Below, in pieces: positions 1 to 26,237 of a stretch of DNA of 64,000 nt. The DNA lies in NCBI GenBank assembly GCA_013396655.1, contig WBMV01005965.1:870193-934192 (forward strand). The letters run 5' to 3'. Origin of the DNA: Campylorhamphus procurvoides. Lineage: Eukaryota > Chordata > Aves > Passeriformes > Dendrocolaptidae. Each line of letters opens with the position of its first letter. Within the stretch, counting starts at the first letter, position 1. The notes under the pieces were generated by a model, which saw nothing but the letters and a program-made list of their open reading frames with translations, was not told where the DNA came from and did not search any database. The translations under genes were made by a program, and so were the position numbers.

Positions 1-1757
1 TAGTTTTCTTAATAAATTGGCGTCTGAGTTGAAAGCAGTTTAACATCAATTATAACATAAATGAGAACATTAATTTTAGTATTTGTTTTATTTCAGTTAA
101 ATAAAATGATTTCTTAAACATGTGAGTATAATGTCTGAAGAAATCAGATACAACAATTGCAGTAGGCAGTACTATGTGTGGGTTGCTTTGGGAAAAAAGG
201 AAGTCTTGTAAGATTTGAATGAAACTTGTAGTTTTTCAAGCTTTTTGTTAATTGTGAGGTTTAAAAATTTACTGGGGTATGTTTTGTTAAATAAGAGATG
301 AGTTTCTGAACTTCAAAAGTTAGAACTTCAACAAAAGTCAGGTCTTTCACACCCTGTGTATGTGCAGCGGGGTTGGCAACAATGTTGGAATGAATGGTCA
401 TGTTTCCATCAGTGCCCTTTGTCAATGGTCTGTCAGATGTTGCAGAAAGCTGAATCAGCTTTGGAACTCTATCTTATCATTTATTCCTTTGTTTTGTTTC
501 AACTTTGGGTTGTCATTTACTCTAAAAAGAGCCAAAAATTACCCCTTTATTTTAAAGCACGAAGTGTTGAAGTCAGTAGCAGTGCTGTGTGTATGCAGTA
601 TATTCCATTTAATTTCCTCTTGAAATTCGGTGGATTGGTCGCAGGCTTTCTGAAGCTTTATTTAGACTTACTGAACTGAAGCCATGGAATTTTCTGTCAC
701 CATGAGTGTGAGTGACGCTGAATGAAACCAGCAGGCTGGGATGGCTTACTTGAAAAAATTAAAACCTTGGCAATGGCTGGGATTAATAGGATTAAAATGC
801 TGACAAGGGAAGTGCAGTGTCTCATTTCATAAAATGTGTGCTTTAATAAGGCACAACCTTGATGTGAATCATCTTATATTCCTGATATAAGATTGATGTC
901 CACAAAACCTTTCTGTGTTACCCAAATAACTTCAGAAATGCCACTGCTATTGGCACCCCTGATAGGCAGCTAAGCACCACACAGCCAGTCACTTCTACCC
1001 AGCCAGCCTCAGTGGGATGGGAAATGAGGAAAGGAAGAATGAAAGCAAGAGGAATTGACTGGAAAAAAATGTTTAATAAGTGAAGCAGAAGTGGAAGAAG
1101 AGAGAAAGAAAAAACAAAACAAGTGATGCAAAGGCAATCCGCTTGCCACCTCTCATGGGTAAACTGGTGCCTAGCGAATTCCTGAACAAAAGTTGAGTAA
1201 CCCCTGCTAAACCCCTTACTCCTTTATTGCTGAGCTCAGCACATGCCAAGGAATATTTCTGTGGTTAGTTTGGATCATCTGTCTGGTTGCATCTACTCAC
1301 AGTTTATTCCTTGAGGGGTTAGAGTAAGAAACGGGGAAGGCCTTGATACTGGAAAAACATTGTTCCTCAATAGTTTAATTTTAGCGTGTAAGTAGTATTG
1401 TTTTGGTCACAGATCTAAAACACAGCACCATACCAGCTGCTGTGAAGAACATTAACTCATCTCAGCCAGACTTAGCGCAACCACAAAAACTTATTTAACA
1501 AAAAAAAAGCCTCTCACACTTGGATTTTCTTAACTACTATGCCATCTGGAACTCTGACTTACTGAAAATTTTGCCAGACCCAGAGATACTTCTTGTATTA
1601 AAATTCCTGAAAGTGGTCTTAAGAGAAACAAACAAATATCTCAATTTTGACTTCAGTTTTAGGTCAATTATTTATGGTAATATATATGTATTTGCCCTTT
1701 AGCAGGAATTTGATTTATTATTTAAAGAATTGTGTGTCATCTCACTTCTTTTCACAG
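1..1757 (+). other. MTR intron (3' part); no feature recognised
   Basis: The preceding exon, expected to encode the GDVHDIGKN axial-histidine loop, is not found in these bases on either strand, so the whole stretch is intron. It is AT-rich unique sequence with no repeat family I can name. An open frame of 107 codons at 356-679 has no family resemblance. Confidence 0.7.
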
Positions 1758-15595
<13,838 letters not shown>

Positions 15596-16850
15596 TATTT
15601 GAGGGTGAACATTTTTTTATTTTTTGGATGATCCATTTGCAAGAAGGAACAAGAAAATCCATCCCACTGGAAACAGCTTTCTTCCATCCATCCCAACAGT
15701 TTGCCTGATCATTTTAAATTTTTGATCAAGGAATTTGATATCTCAAATCAAATCTGCCCTGTGCCCTCTGCTGGGACCATGAGTGCATTTCAGATCTCTC
15801 ACTCATAGCTGCATACTTTTTATTTATTTTTATTTTTGCACAAAGGCTCTAGCAGAGAGGCTAGGTGAAGGGTGGATGTGGAAACTGCAAAGCTCTCCTG
15901 TCCTTGGGAATGCTTTGAAATCGGGGCAAGAATTTCTATCCCATTGGCTGTGGATACATGTAGAACAGAATTTTAATGTGTTTTGGCAAGTCCAGGGATG
16001 GAAATAAGATGTGGTTTTCCTGTAAAGTCACAAAAGGTTTTATAGTGATTGATTCAGAACAACTGAAGTACAACAGATCTCTTGTTTTAAAGTCTGTTTG
16101 CTCTGTGTTTAGGTGTTGTGATTGGGAACATATGTTGTTCTCAATAGTATTTAGAAGTATCAGAATAATACAATGTGCTGGAGCAATATCAGAGATCCTG
16201 TGTTGTGAAATGGGATGACTGAGCCCATGGAGTTGTCCACTTTATGCTTCCTCTTCCTTTTGGCAGGTCACAGTCTCCCTACTCTGTATAAAGGATAGTG
16301 GCACTTCCTACCTTACAGTTATGTTGTGAGGCTTAATTCATACATAAACATTCATCTGTATGTAAAAAATATGAGAAGCATGTTTGTTACTGTAGGCAGC
16401 CAGAAAGCTCGGAGCTGAATTGAGTGTTTACAAACTCTTTAACTTTCAGAAGCAACTAGTAGCAATACTGTCATACATAACAGTTATTACTGGAGACATA
16501 TTCTTCAAATTCAGCTCTGAGTGATCTACTTGTTCATAGCTTTCAATGATCTCTGAAAAGTGCCTCAAGTATTAATTAAATGCTAATTTAGTAAAATACT
16601 AAGACAGAAACCCCTCATTTTTTCTGGTCTCTAATTGTAAATGACAGACCAATATTGTAAAGAGAATGTTTTTTTTGATAGTTTATTGCAATCTTTTAAT
16701 AGCTAGATAATTTTTGTAATGTCTTCGTCTGATTTTACGCTAAAAGAATCATCTTTTATCAACAGTTTAATAAAGGTCAAGCTATCAATGGTGTTATTCT
16801 TATTAGAATCCTTTAAATGGTAACAATAAAATGTCTGCAATAATCCTAAC
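15596..16850 (+). other. MTR: MTR 3' untranslated region
   Basis: This AT-rich non-coding stretch follows the MTR stop. Its end is placed by inference after the second of two clear AATAAA signals (16769-16774 and 16825-16830), with a G/T-rich tract beginning about 16908. No conserved element could be recognised by eye. Open frames at 15783-16218 are short and unlike any known protein. Confidence 0.7.
16769..16830 (+). terminator. MTR: Two MTR polyadenylation signals (AATAAA)
   Basis: Perfect AATAAA hexamers lie at 16769-16774 and 16825-16830, about 1.2 kb after the stop codon. The first is followed by a GT-containing stretch (gtgttattctt). The second is followed by a strongly G/T-rich tract (ggtatttgggtgggggtggg), which suits a downstream cleavage element although it lies rather far, about 75 bases. 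A third AATAAA at 16943 is probably beyond the transcript end. Which one is used cannot be decided here. Confidence 0.65.
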
Positions 16851-19800
16851 AGATAATGTCAAAATTAATATGCACATTCTACCATGAACCTGAAATTATA
16901 AAGGCTGGGTATTTGGGTGGGGGTGGGTTGTTAAAGTAGTTGAATAAATGTTTTCTTAACTGAGTATTTTAGAATGGCTCATCCTTTAATGACTTAGAAA
17001 AATAATTTCTAAATGGATTTCCACTCTCCCCTCAGTCCATATCAAGGGACTTGAAACATGACCATGTTGATCAGCCGATTCTTGTTGCGGGGACAGTTCC
17101 TCAGTAGTACACTCAGGTTGTGAAAAATACAGTAAAACATTCTTAATATAAAGGAAAATTTATTCCTGAAACACATAGCCTGTAAAAATTGAAATCCTCC
17201 ATGCTTTGCTTTTGGTACTTGCACTGTTGTAAATCAGTTGAATGCTCTTCTCTCCATCCCTTTCCATATTCTTAGGCTTGGAAGCAGAATGCCCTATTCT
17301 GAGAATTTGATTGTGTGAATGGGGTAAAAGTTTGACTTGCACAGTTTGGTTTGTTTATTGATGAATTTTCCTGAAATCAGTGGCAGACAGCTCAGTGAGT
17401 ACAGCTTTAGCAGCATCCGACTGACAGAGCTGTAGATGTCTCGCTGTCTTAACGGTGGTGTTACCCTGTGTACAAGCAGAGGGTTTCAAATGGTGTGCAG
17501 TTGTTTAGCCTTTCCTTCACAGGTGGCATCATCTTCCTCTTTGCCTGCAAAACTTGTCATTGGGAGAATCTATTTGGTAGAATTACTCGTTATTATGCAA
17601 ATGTTTTTACCAAGGACAATTTCTCTAAAACTTTGTTTTTTTAAATTGTCAGTTGACACTTGGGATGAGACAAATTTTCATTCTTCTCTCCAGAACAAAG
17701 CTAAATTGTGAAGGAGAAGGGTCTCCTAGTTGGACCAGATAAAACAACTTTACTTGAAAGACCATCAATTTTAGAATGCATAAAATATTTTTTGCATTGC
17801 TTTTCTAAGTACTACTAACAAAGGTACAAGATGTAAGAGATAATGAAAAATTTAGAATGCTTTGTAAGCAACTCTGGTTTAGTTTTTGTGAGTAATTTAC
17901 TTTGCATACTGATTTTTTTTTTTCTTGCAAGTCTCTTCCTGCAGCTGAGAGTTAAATTTTGAGGCAAATATTTTATGACTGTCATGAGGAAAGACTACCT
18001 CTAAGCCCGCTCCTTCATTATCAGGTCTGTTTCAGTGTTGCTATTACTCCTGGAAAGATTCTAGTAGAGTTTATTTTGGGTTGAGTGTGCTACAAAGATC
18101 ATGGCATTTCTCAAAATAATCCCCTAAACCTTGCATTTATTTTTTTGTGCAAGTAGTTGAGCATTTTTTGCAAATTCTGCTTTCTTGTTCAATAACATAA
18201 CCCTCAGTACACCCTTTTCATTAAGTTCTGCTTCTGAAAACACAAGTGACATCCAGAAAGTGAGTGGAATAGTGAGAAGCCTTTGAAGGCTTTGCTTTTT
18301 AGAAAGAGAGTCGTTTACTAGTAACTTTGACTGGGTTTCATGAAATTCCCTTTGAAATATTTGGCTGATTTACCTGAGCATGCCTTGAAAAATTGGATTC
18401 AGTGTCTTAAAAGAGTTTGAAGAGCAAGAAAAGCAATAACTTCATTAATTAGATGAGGAGGGTGGTTCCTTACAGAAATAGCAGCACGTGTTCTCAGTCA
18501 CTGGAGAAATGGATTCCTGTGCCCTCAATTTATCATAGCCTCGTCATGGCAAAGCTAGTTCAGCCCTGCTACAATGTTGTTTCATTTGATTGTCAGGCTT
18601 CTGTAGGTGGCAGTTTTCAAATGACGGTGCACTCTGAACAGAATGCAAACACGTCGATCCTGCTTTCCCACAGTGTTTGTAAACTGTCCAGCCAAAGGCA
18701 GAACCAAAAAGCAGTGCAGTTCTTCTCCATGTTTGTTCTAATAATACCACCATGAAGGAATATCCAGAGGTTTCTGACCATGCCACATGCTTGATATAAA
18801 TAGCTGTACAAAGTAGAACTCAGCAGAGATTACCAAACTTGGTGGTTTGATTTGTGATTCAACTTCAGCCAGGATGGCAAAAGCAAGCTGGTAATTATCC
18901 TTGCTAGCCTGAAGCTGCTATGATGATTATGGAATGAAAGGCCTCCTTTTCTTCCTCAGTGCCCTGGCCACCAGTGTGTCCTTGCCTACAGCTCCTGAGC
19001 GGGCTAGCAGAGAGTGGTCTCAGGCCAGGGTGGGTTGGCTCTGCCATTTCTTTCTACAGAAAAAGCATAAAAGTAATGGAGGAATCATGGAAACCCAAGC
19101 TTACCCCATCTTAGCTCATGGTTTTTTCTACTCTACCTCCCTGTGGAGTTAGCCTTCTCTTCCTCCTTTCCCCCCCAGCAATCCACCTTTAGCTGCATGT
19201 CAGGGTTCTCTGTACGTTCTGCCAAAATGGAATTGTAGAAGGTTTGAAGTAAGGTTCTTTTAAGGTCTGAACCAGTTACTGTTCCAGAAACAGGAATTTT
19301 TGTCTGGCAAGTGTTGGGCAATATTAATAATAAAGGGTGCTCATAGCTCTACCTCTGTGAGCCTTGTACTGTGTATGTTAGTCCTTCCTAAATATCTAAG
19401 GAGAAGGCCATGAGATACATTAAGTCATTCCCTGGGTCTTATCTGCCTCTTTAGTTATGGGGTGGTTTTCATCTAGATAGAAAAACCAAAATGGGTATTA
19501 ATTGCATCCTTTGTCAGTGTATTGTTTTAGGCCCATTATTTATAATAAGCTAATAATAATAAAACTATATAAAGCTAATGTAACTTTGAACTGAAGTATT
19601 TTAATGGTGTGAGTTGCTAAGATGAAGTTGAGAATTTGTCTCTGCCTTGCTGTTAAAACAGACACTTTTAAAATTCTTTAGGTAGTTGATGACTTCATTA
19701 TTTTATGAGGCAAAATTTATCTTGAGTACAAACTCAGGTTACAAAACACTAATAATTTGATTTAAAACGCTTTACTGCTGCTGTCTAGAAATAGCTGATA

Positions 19801-22800
19801 AAAATGAGTTACTTCCAAGAGACTGGAAAGTTTGCTGGACTACTGGAGAAATTTCTTTGCATGTAGGACTACCTACACTTAATAAAAGAAGCTGGAGTGG
19901 TGTGGGATTCACAGAGGGTAATTTAATTGCAGGCAGCTCTTTAGGGAAGAGCTGGAACGTTAAATAAGTTATGGCAAACATAAGTCTCTTGAAAAAACAG
20001 GTATTCTCAGTAATTGCAGCAAATGAAAATAAAACCCTTTACGTTATGTATACCATCAGTATAAGAAATGCAATCTAAAACCAATTTTTAAGGAGCTTTC
20101 ATTAACCTAATGCATGCTTGGGATTGATGAGTTATATATGCAAGTTTAGGAGTGGTAAAAGAGCAAAAGAAATAATAATTAGGATGTGAACTTGTTCTAG
20201 GGTTAAGAAACAAGCTGTTGAGAAAAGGACACCTCACGCCATGACATCCTCCCTCCTCTTTGGGGTTCTTGGATTCATTACTTAGATGATAGTTTCTGAC
20301 AGGATGTTCAGTGACACTGGTGTTTCCTGACTCTGGCAAAATATTGTGATAAATGAAAATAAAACATCCCGTTGTTTCCACAATTTTCAAAGCTGTTCAA
20401 CGCTGCATGAACTCTGTATATGTACATACGTGCCAGTGCAATTTTGACCCAAGAATTATTTCAGTCTAGTAGACGAAATAGCTCTGAGTGTGTAGGTGTA
20501 ATTGATTTTTTTCTTTACTCAAGGTGTTTAAAAGATCAATTTTTCCTGTATATGAGAGTGCAACTTCCACTGGATAATTTGTTCTTACTTTACTCTTTCA
20601 TATACTTGGACTGTACTTGTTTCTCTTCCTCCAGCTTCGCAATATGGCTGCGAAGATGTGACTCGGGAGTTCTCTACTGGCCTGTGGGTGCTGCATGTTG
20701 TTTGGTTTTTTTAATTAAAAACACTTATTATTTTGGGGTTTTGTTGGATTTCAGCAGGGTACTTGCCAAAAGGCCTCTTCCCAGGAAGTGGACATCTTTA
20801 TTACTTGCAATCTGGCCATCAGTTGGAAATTAGGTTGAGGTTCAGAAGTGGAGTGCAAATGTGAAGTCTAAAAAGGTGTCAGTTCTCTGTGGTTGGTGGA
20901 CTCCTTCTACGCTTCTGTTCTTGCTGTGACCTTGTGAGAACAAATATGTCCATATCTTTGTTGATTAGAGCACCACTGGGATGGCAAGTAAGGGAGATAA
21001 AAAGCTGCACTGCACGGCCAAAAGACTTATTTAGCAAACTGTTCTTTAGAGATGCACCGGTACAACATGTACTGCTGCCTGATCAGGGCGTGTTTTCAAC
21101 TGCTGCCTCGATCTTGTCTCTACTCAGCTGCTTTTATTTCAGGAAAGTGCTACTCGTGAGATCGCATGCTTTGCTAAATACTGTACAAGGTCCTCTTTGC
21201 TTAGTTGGGCATTTATAATGAATGGCTTCACAGTAACTCTCTGCTGTTATAGTTTCAGCTTTCATAAACCCATCTGTAACCAAAGAGGTTACTTTCTTCA
21301 GAATACTGTTGCCGAACAAATAAACATAGTTTTTCTAAGGCCCCTAAGATCAGCTTTTATTATCAACACCTGATCTGACAAATTTACTTGCGTGGTCAAG
21401 GGTTTGGAGACCAATCTCAGGAGTCAAGAAGTTTGCTACTTACAAAAATCTGACCTTATTTATGTGTTTTATTTAGGAAATAAATGCAAGGAATTCCTTT
21501 TTTTTAATTTATTTTTATTTTTTTCCAAATATTGTCCCTCACATCTCAGGGTAGCTAAAGGAATAAAAGTTTTGATTCATTTGTTATAATACCACAGATA
21601 TGGGAGGAAGTACTAAAGCAAGACATTCAAAACTCAATATGATGTAAAAGTGTACAGGGTACAAGTACAGTCTCTTCAGATAAGCATTAGGTGGAGATGC
21701 TATAAGACAGGATTCAGCAGTCAGCACAGGGTACATGAAGATTTTAGACTTTCAGATGTTGGAGCAGCAGCATTTCATGGCATTCTAGGCATTATACTGC
21801 ATGCTTTGCCTCCTTTTGTGTCAGTGTCTCCCACAACTGAGTCCTGCTACTGCATCCAAATTCCTGGTTTTTCCACAAGAAGGGTTTTACATGGATTTCG
21901 TTGAAGATTTTTATGTGCATTTCCAGGATTATTTTTCCAAAAGAGTTTAAAACACTACACTGTAGATGAACATTTGAAGTTCTTGAACCGTAAAATACCT
22001 GACTTTCCTCAAAAAGTGTCCAGGTAGTGATGTATTTTTTATCACTCAGTGAACAGAATCAAATAGCCTTAATTTCCTCAGAGCTCCCTGTATGGAGGAG
22101 GTTTGCTGGAGGAGGGAGTGAATATCAGTGAGAGAAGTTTTTGTGGTACTCTTTTATTCTCATTTCATGATTAGTGTATGTCTGTTGTCACATTCATTGC
22201 TTGAGAGCTGGAGTTAGAACATCTCTTGGCAGGTATTCTAGTGCCTGATTCAGCTGCTCTTAAAGTGTGTTCAGATTTTACTCCCTCTCCAAAGCACAGG
22301 TGAGATCAGTCCTAATGCAGTAATCTGGAAAGAATATTTAGTGTTCAAGTCCTGTCAAAAACACTTGAGGACTAACAGGGTGTGCTGTTCAACCTCCTTC
22401 AGTGCTCAGCTTCATTGAAATAGATGGCTGGACTATGAAAGTAATTTTTACTCTCATTCTGAAATACTTACCTGACAGAAAGTGATACCCTATCAAGCTG
22501 GGAATAGATGAACTTTCCAGCTGTGGGTCCAGTGTGATCAATGGTAACTATCCATCTCGGGGACACGTGAGGGAGATTGCTGAACAGAACCAGCAGCACG
22601 GGTATCGATCCTGCTCTGCAGCATCAGTGATGGAAGGTGTGAGGCTGCCTTGGTCCAGGAGGAAAGGATTGGCAAATGTTCCAAAAATGTTTTTGTGGTT
22701 TCAAACCTCTTGTGATGTTAAAACAAATACTGTTTAATGAGAGTTTGAGCTTCAGCGTCCTTGGCAGTCATTAATATACATTGTGCTAACTATATACTGC

Positions 22801-23926
22801 TGGAATTTCATTTGGCCATTTTTAAAGAAGAGCTGCCTTTTAGTTAAATTTCCTCCTTAAATATATGTTTTGTGTTACGTAATTCTAAAAATTTCAGAAA
22901 AATTGCAGTACTGTCACATCTTTTGTACTGTTAATTCACACAAAGTGATGAGCAATGGCAAGGCAGCTGCTGCATTATGGCTATTGCTAATCAATCTGAA
23001 TAAATTTGAGGATTGTATTATGGTTTCTCTCCAAAACTGTCAGCATGAAGTATACAAAATTTCTTGCTTTTGTATCTCAGATGAGGGCTGTATTGATGTG
23101 AAATTCTTAATGGTATGTAAAACTTCTTATCATGTGATCTCTTGATCTCTCAGTAAAATATGCCTTGATAAGTTAATGGAAGGGGTTTTTTCATTGTCTC
23201 ATGGTACTTTCATTGGCTCTGTACTTCTGTGGAACTTTTTATTTTTCATTCATCCTATTTCTGCTGCTGCTGCTTCCAATCTTACCACTGGAATTTTTAC
23301 TTAGCTTCCAGACTGCTACAATTCCCTTTCACTTATGCGTATTTGCCAAGTATCCTGGATGTCAGACTTACCATTTTTATATCTTCTGTGCACTCAGCTT
23401 TATTGTCAGTGGGATTCTTTCTAAGCCATCTGCCCACAGAGCTGTCTTGTGGAGCTGAGGGCACTGGAAAATGAGGGAGACCAAGTAAGTGTGGGAAGGA
23501 CGTAAAAGGATGTAAATGTTTCTCTCTTTGCAGTTGGGTTACAGGTGTCTTTTTCCAAAAGGAGTCCTCATATTCCAAAACTTGTAACAGTGCATGTAAG
23601 AATTACTTTTACTACAAAGCTAATAACAGTTGCAGGTTTGAGGAAGTGAAACATGAGACTGCTGCTAAATTTGCATTAATACATCCAAAAAGCAGTAACA
23701 GCTTAAGAAGAAACACAAGTGGTTTTGGTTTTGTCTGTGAAATAAGTTTTCCATAACATGTTTTGTGAGTGCATGGCTGTTTCCTCTGAAGCAGAAAGTA
23801 CAGCACTATATATGTCTATGTCACAAACACTATAAGTTTTTTAATATCTGTGATGGAAGATATTTTCCTCTGGTGTAAGAAGTATGCCTATTGTATTGAT
23901 GGCTATTGGGCAAAAGCCAATATTTA
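16851..23926. other. Intergenic DNA between MTR and RYR2, part 1; no gene seen
   Basis: About 7 kb of AT-rich unique sequence. The longest open frames (100 codons at 18453-18755; 137 codons at 20420-20833; 100 codons on minus at 20088-20390) lack domains, recognisable splice partners or homology that I can name. No RNA gene with a recognisable box or fold was seen. Confidence 0.6.
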
Positions 23927-24186
23927 ATCACAGATTCAAAGAGTATGCTGTGTTGGAAGGACCCATCAGGATCATCAAGTCCAACTCCTGGCCTTGCACA
24001 GGACACCCCAAGAATCACACCATGTGCCCAAGAGAGTTGTCCAAACACTACTTTGACTCAGACAGGCTTAGCCCTGTGACCACTTTCCTGGGGACCCTCT
24101 TCCAGTGCTCAACCACTCTCTGGGTGAAGAACCTTTTCCTGATATCCCACCTAAACATCCCTGACCTGGCTTCATCTTGTAATGTT
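23927..24186 (-). mobile_element. CR1 LINE fragment (antisense)
   Basis: The plus strand shows ttggaaggacccatcagg, atcatcaagtccaactcctg, ggacaccccaagaatcacacc, cagtgctcaaccactctctgg and tgaagaaccttttcctgat, which is the complement of a CR1 3' end. It is about 260 bp and strongly 5'-truncated. The plus-strand open frame at 23884-24189 is merely this repeat read backwards. Confidence 0.93.
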
Positions 24187-26194
24187 TGACATTTCTATGT
24201 AAATACTACAATTACAGCTGCTCGGGGAATGCTGTCTACTCATTGTGCTGGACCTCACTCCATCCCCTTGAAGCAAGCAGCATGCCTTTGCTGGAGGCTG
24301 GTATGAGCTGAGGTAAGGGAATTTTCACTCTCCCCCTTCCCCACTTTTCATGTAAGCAAAATAGGAAGGCACATGCCTTGTAGCACTGGCAGCACTGACG
24401 CTCACTCCAGAGGTTTGGAAAGAGGTATGCAGCTTTTCAGGATTCTTTCTCAGCTATGACTGAAGGGCAGTAGGTATCTGCCCACAGATTGCTGTTCAAG
24501 GGCTGAAAGTCCCATCTTATCAAAAGTGAGATTTGTCCAAAACTGGTATTGAAATGTTTTTTCACTTTATTTAAGTATACCTATTTTGGTCATCTGCTTG
24601 TTCTCCCCAGTACAACTGACTGGTCCTCCAGTCATAATCTGCTTTGTTACTCCCTGGAAACAGCCACCTAAGTAGGGAAATGTTTCAGATTAAGAACAGT
24701 AATCTGTCACTGGATCCATGACTGGGAGATACATTTCCGTCTTTCATAGCCACTTGCTGGGTCCACTTCTGGTGGAGAGTTCTGGTATGTGTTTAATGAT
24801 TTTATTTCAAACTGCAGTCACTAGGGCCTCTACTTCTATATATTTAAATGGTTGAGTCTTGGATTAAAAAAAAACACCCAGACCCCAATATCAAAACCAA
24901 CGGAAAGCAAACATAAAAAAAACTCCAAAAGCAAATAACCATAACTTTAAATGCTAATTTCCAGGCTAGTCTGCAGTAATTGAGTCCAGTTGCTATTTTC
25001 ATGAGCTGTTAGTCTCTTCACCTGCACTTAGGTAATACAGATGAAACTGTAACAGTTGTCTTCTTATGGGAATATTTTAAATAAATCATTCCTAGTCTGC
25101 TACTAGTAATGACAAGCCACTATTTGCATATATAAAGCAACTATTCCTATACTGATAAACGTTTTTTGGACCCATTCTGATGGCAGAGGTAAGAACGGGA
25201 GTCAGCCTGGTTGCACCTCAGCACTTCCTTTTCTAAGCAAATGGAAAAACCCAAACATAAAAGGCCCCACAAATCACAAGACTTTGCTGCAGCCTGGAGT
25301 GTGCAAGTTCGTGAGTGTTCTCTGTGCAACAAAGCTGCAATGGGAAATGGGCTGAGTGTTGACTGCAGGATGCATCAAGTTTCTGGTCCACTCAGCTCCA
25401 GCATGGCCTTATGCCCAAGTGGATGCAGGGAGGAGAGCCAAGTTTGTGCTTGGAGAATGATGTGGACTTATCCTGTCTGATGGGTAGGGATCAGTGAAAT
25501 CCAGTTCCTGTATGTCCCCTCTTTTGATTTACTATGAAGCTACTGTGGAAAAGTGTCAGCACAAAAAGCAGATTGCTTGCTTGCTTCTAATAGCTTGTGT
25601 GAATTTTATTCTCGATTCTTGGCATTCTTGACCAGCTGGTGCCTCAGAGTAACCGCAACAGTCATGAAAGTTTTGCATGTAGAAGCAACTAGTGTAGCAC
25701 AGTGTGGAAGATACCACTGCTTAGAGGATTGGGGAATTGACAGCTGGATAACCATGCGACAGAGCACTGGAGGTATGACTTGGCAGCCTTTCATTTATGT
25801 TCCAGGTATAGCCTCAAGAAGGGTCTTTTAAAACCAATGAATATGACTCCTTAATGAAATACTAACATAGTATAACATAGTCCCCGTAATCTTTTGATCC
25901 TTTAATCAAAACTCAAAGACTGACTGAACTCCAATTTGTAATATACACCTGATCCATCTTAGAATGCAATTGACCTGACTTTAAAATATATTCTGTTGGT
26001 GGAGAGCAACCATGGTGCCTTTTCACAGTGAAATGAAATGTTGCTTAATAGAGTTACTGAGTTACTCTGCAGAAGCCAGTTATACCAGTTATACTGTACT
26101 GTAGGTTGTGTTTTATTAGCCAGGGAAATTCTTACTGATCCCAAAATCTGAAATTTGCTACATCTTTTTAAATTCTAGAATGTATGAACAGCAG

Positions 26195-26237
26195 ATATTA
26201 TATATATATAGACATATATATATTATATATATAGACA
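26195..26237. repeat. TA-rich tandem repeat
   Basis: A TA dinucleotide run is organised as two near-identical units of about 20 bases, each ending in tatagaca. Confidence 0.85.

Noticed and set aside
1..1757. Search for the MTR exon with the axial-histidine motif (GDVHDIGKN)
   Set aside because: Not present; the exon must lie upstream of the window.
20420..20833. 137-codon plus-strand open frame resembling a hydrophobic protein
   Set aside because: The hydrophobic character follows from T-rich sequence; no recognisable family or conserved start context.
23884..24189. 101-codon plus-strand open frame
   Set aside because: It is the antisense reading of a CR1 fragment.
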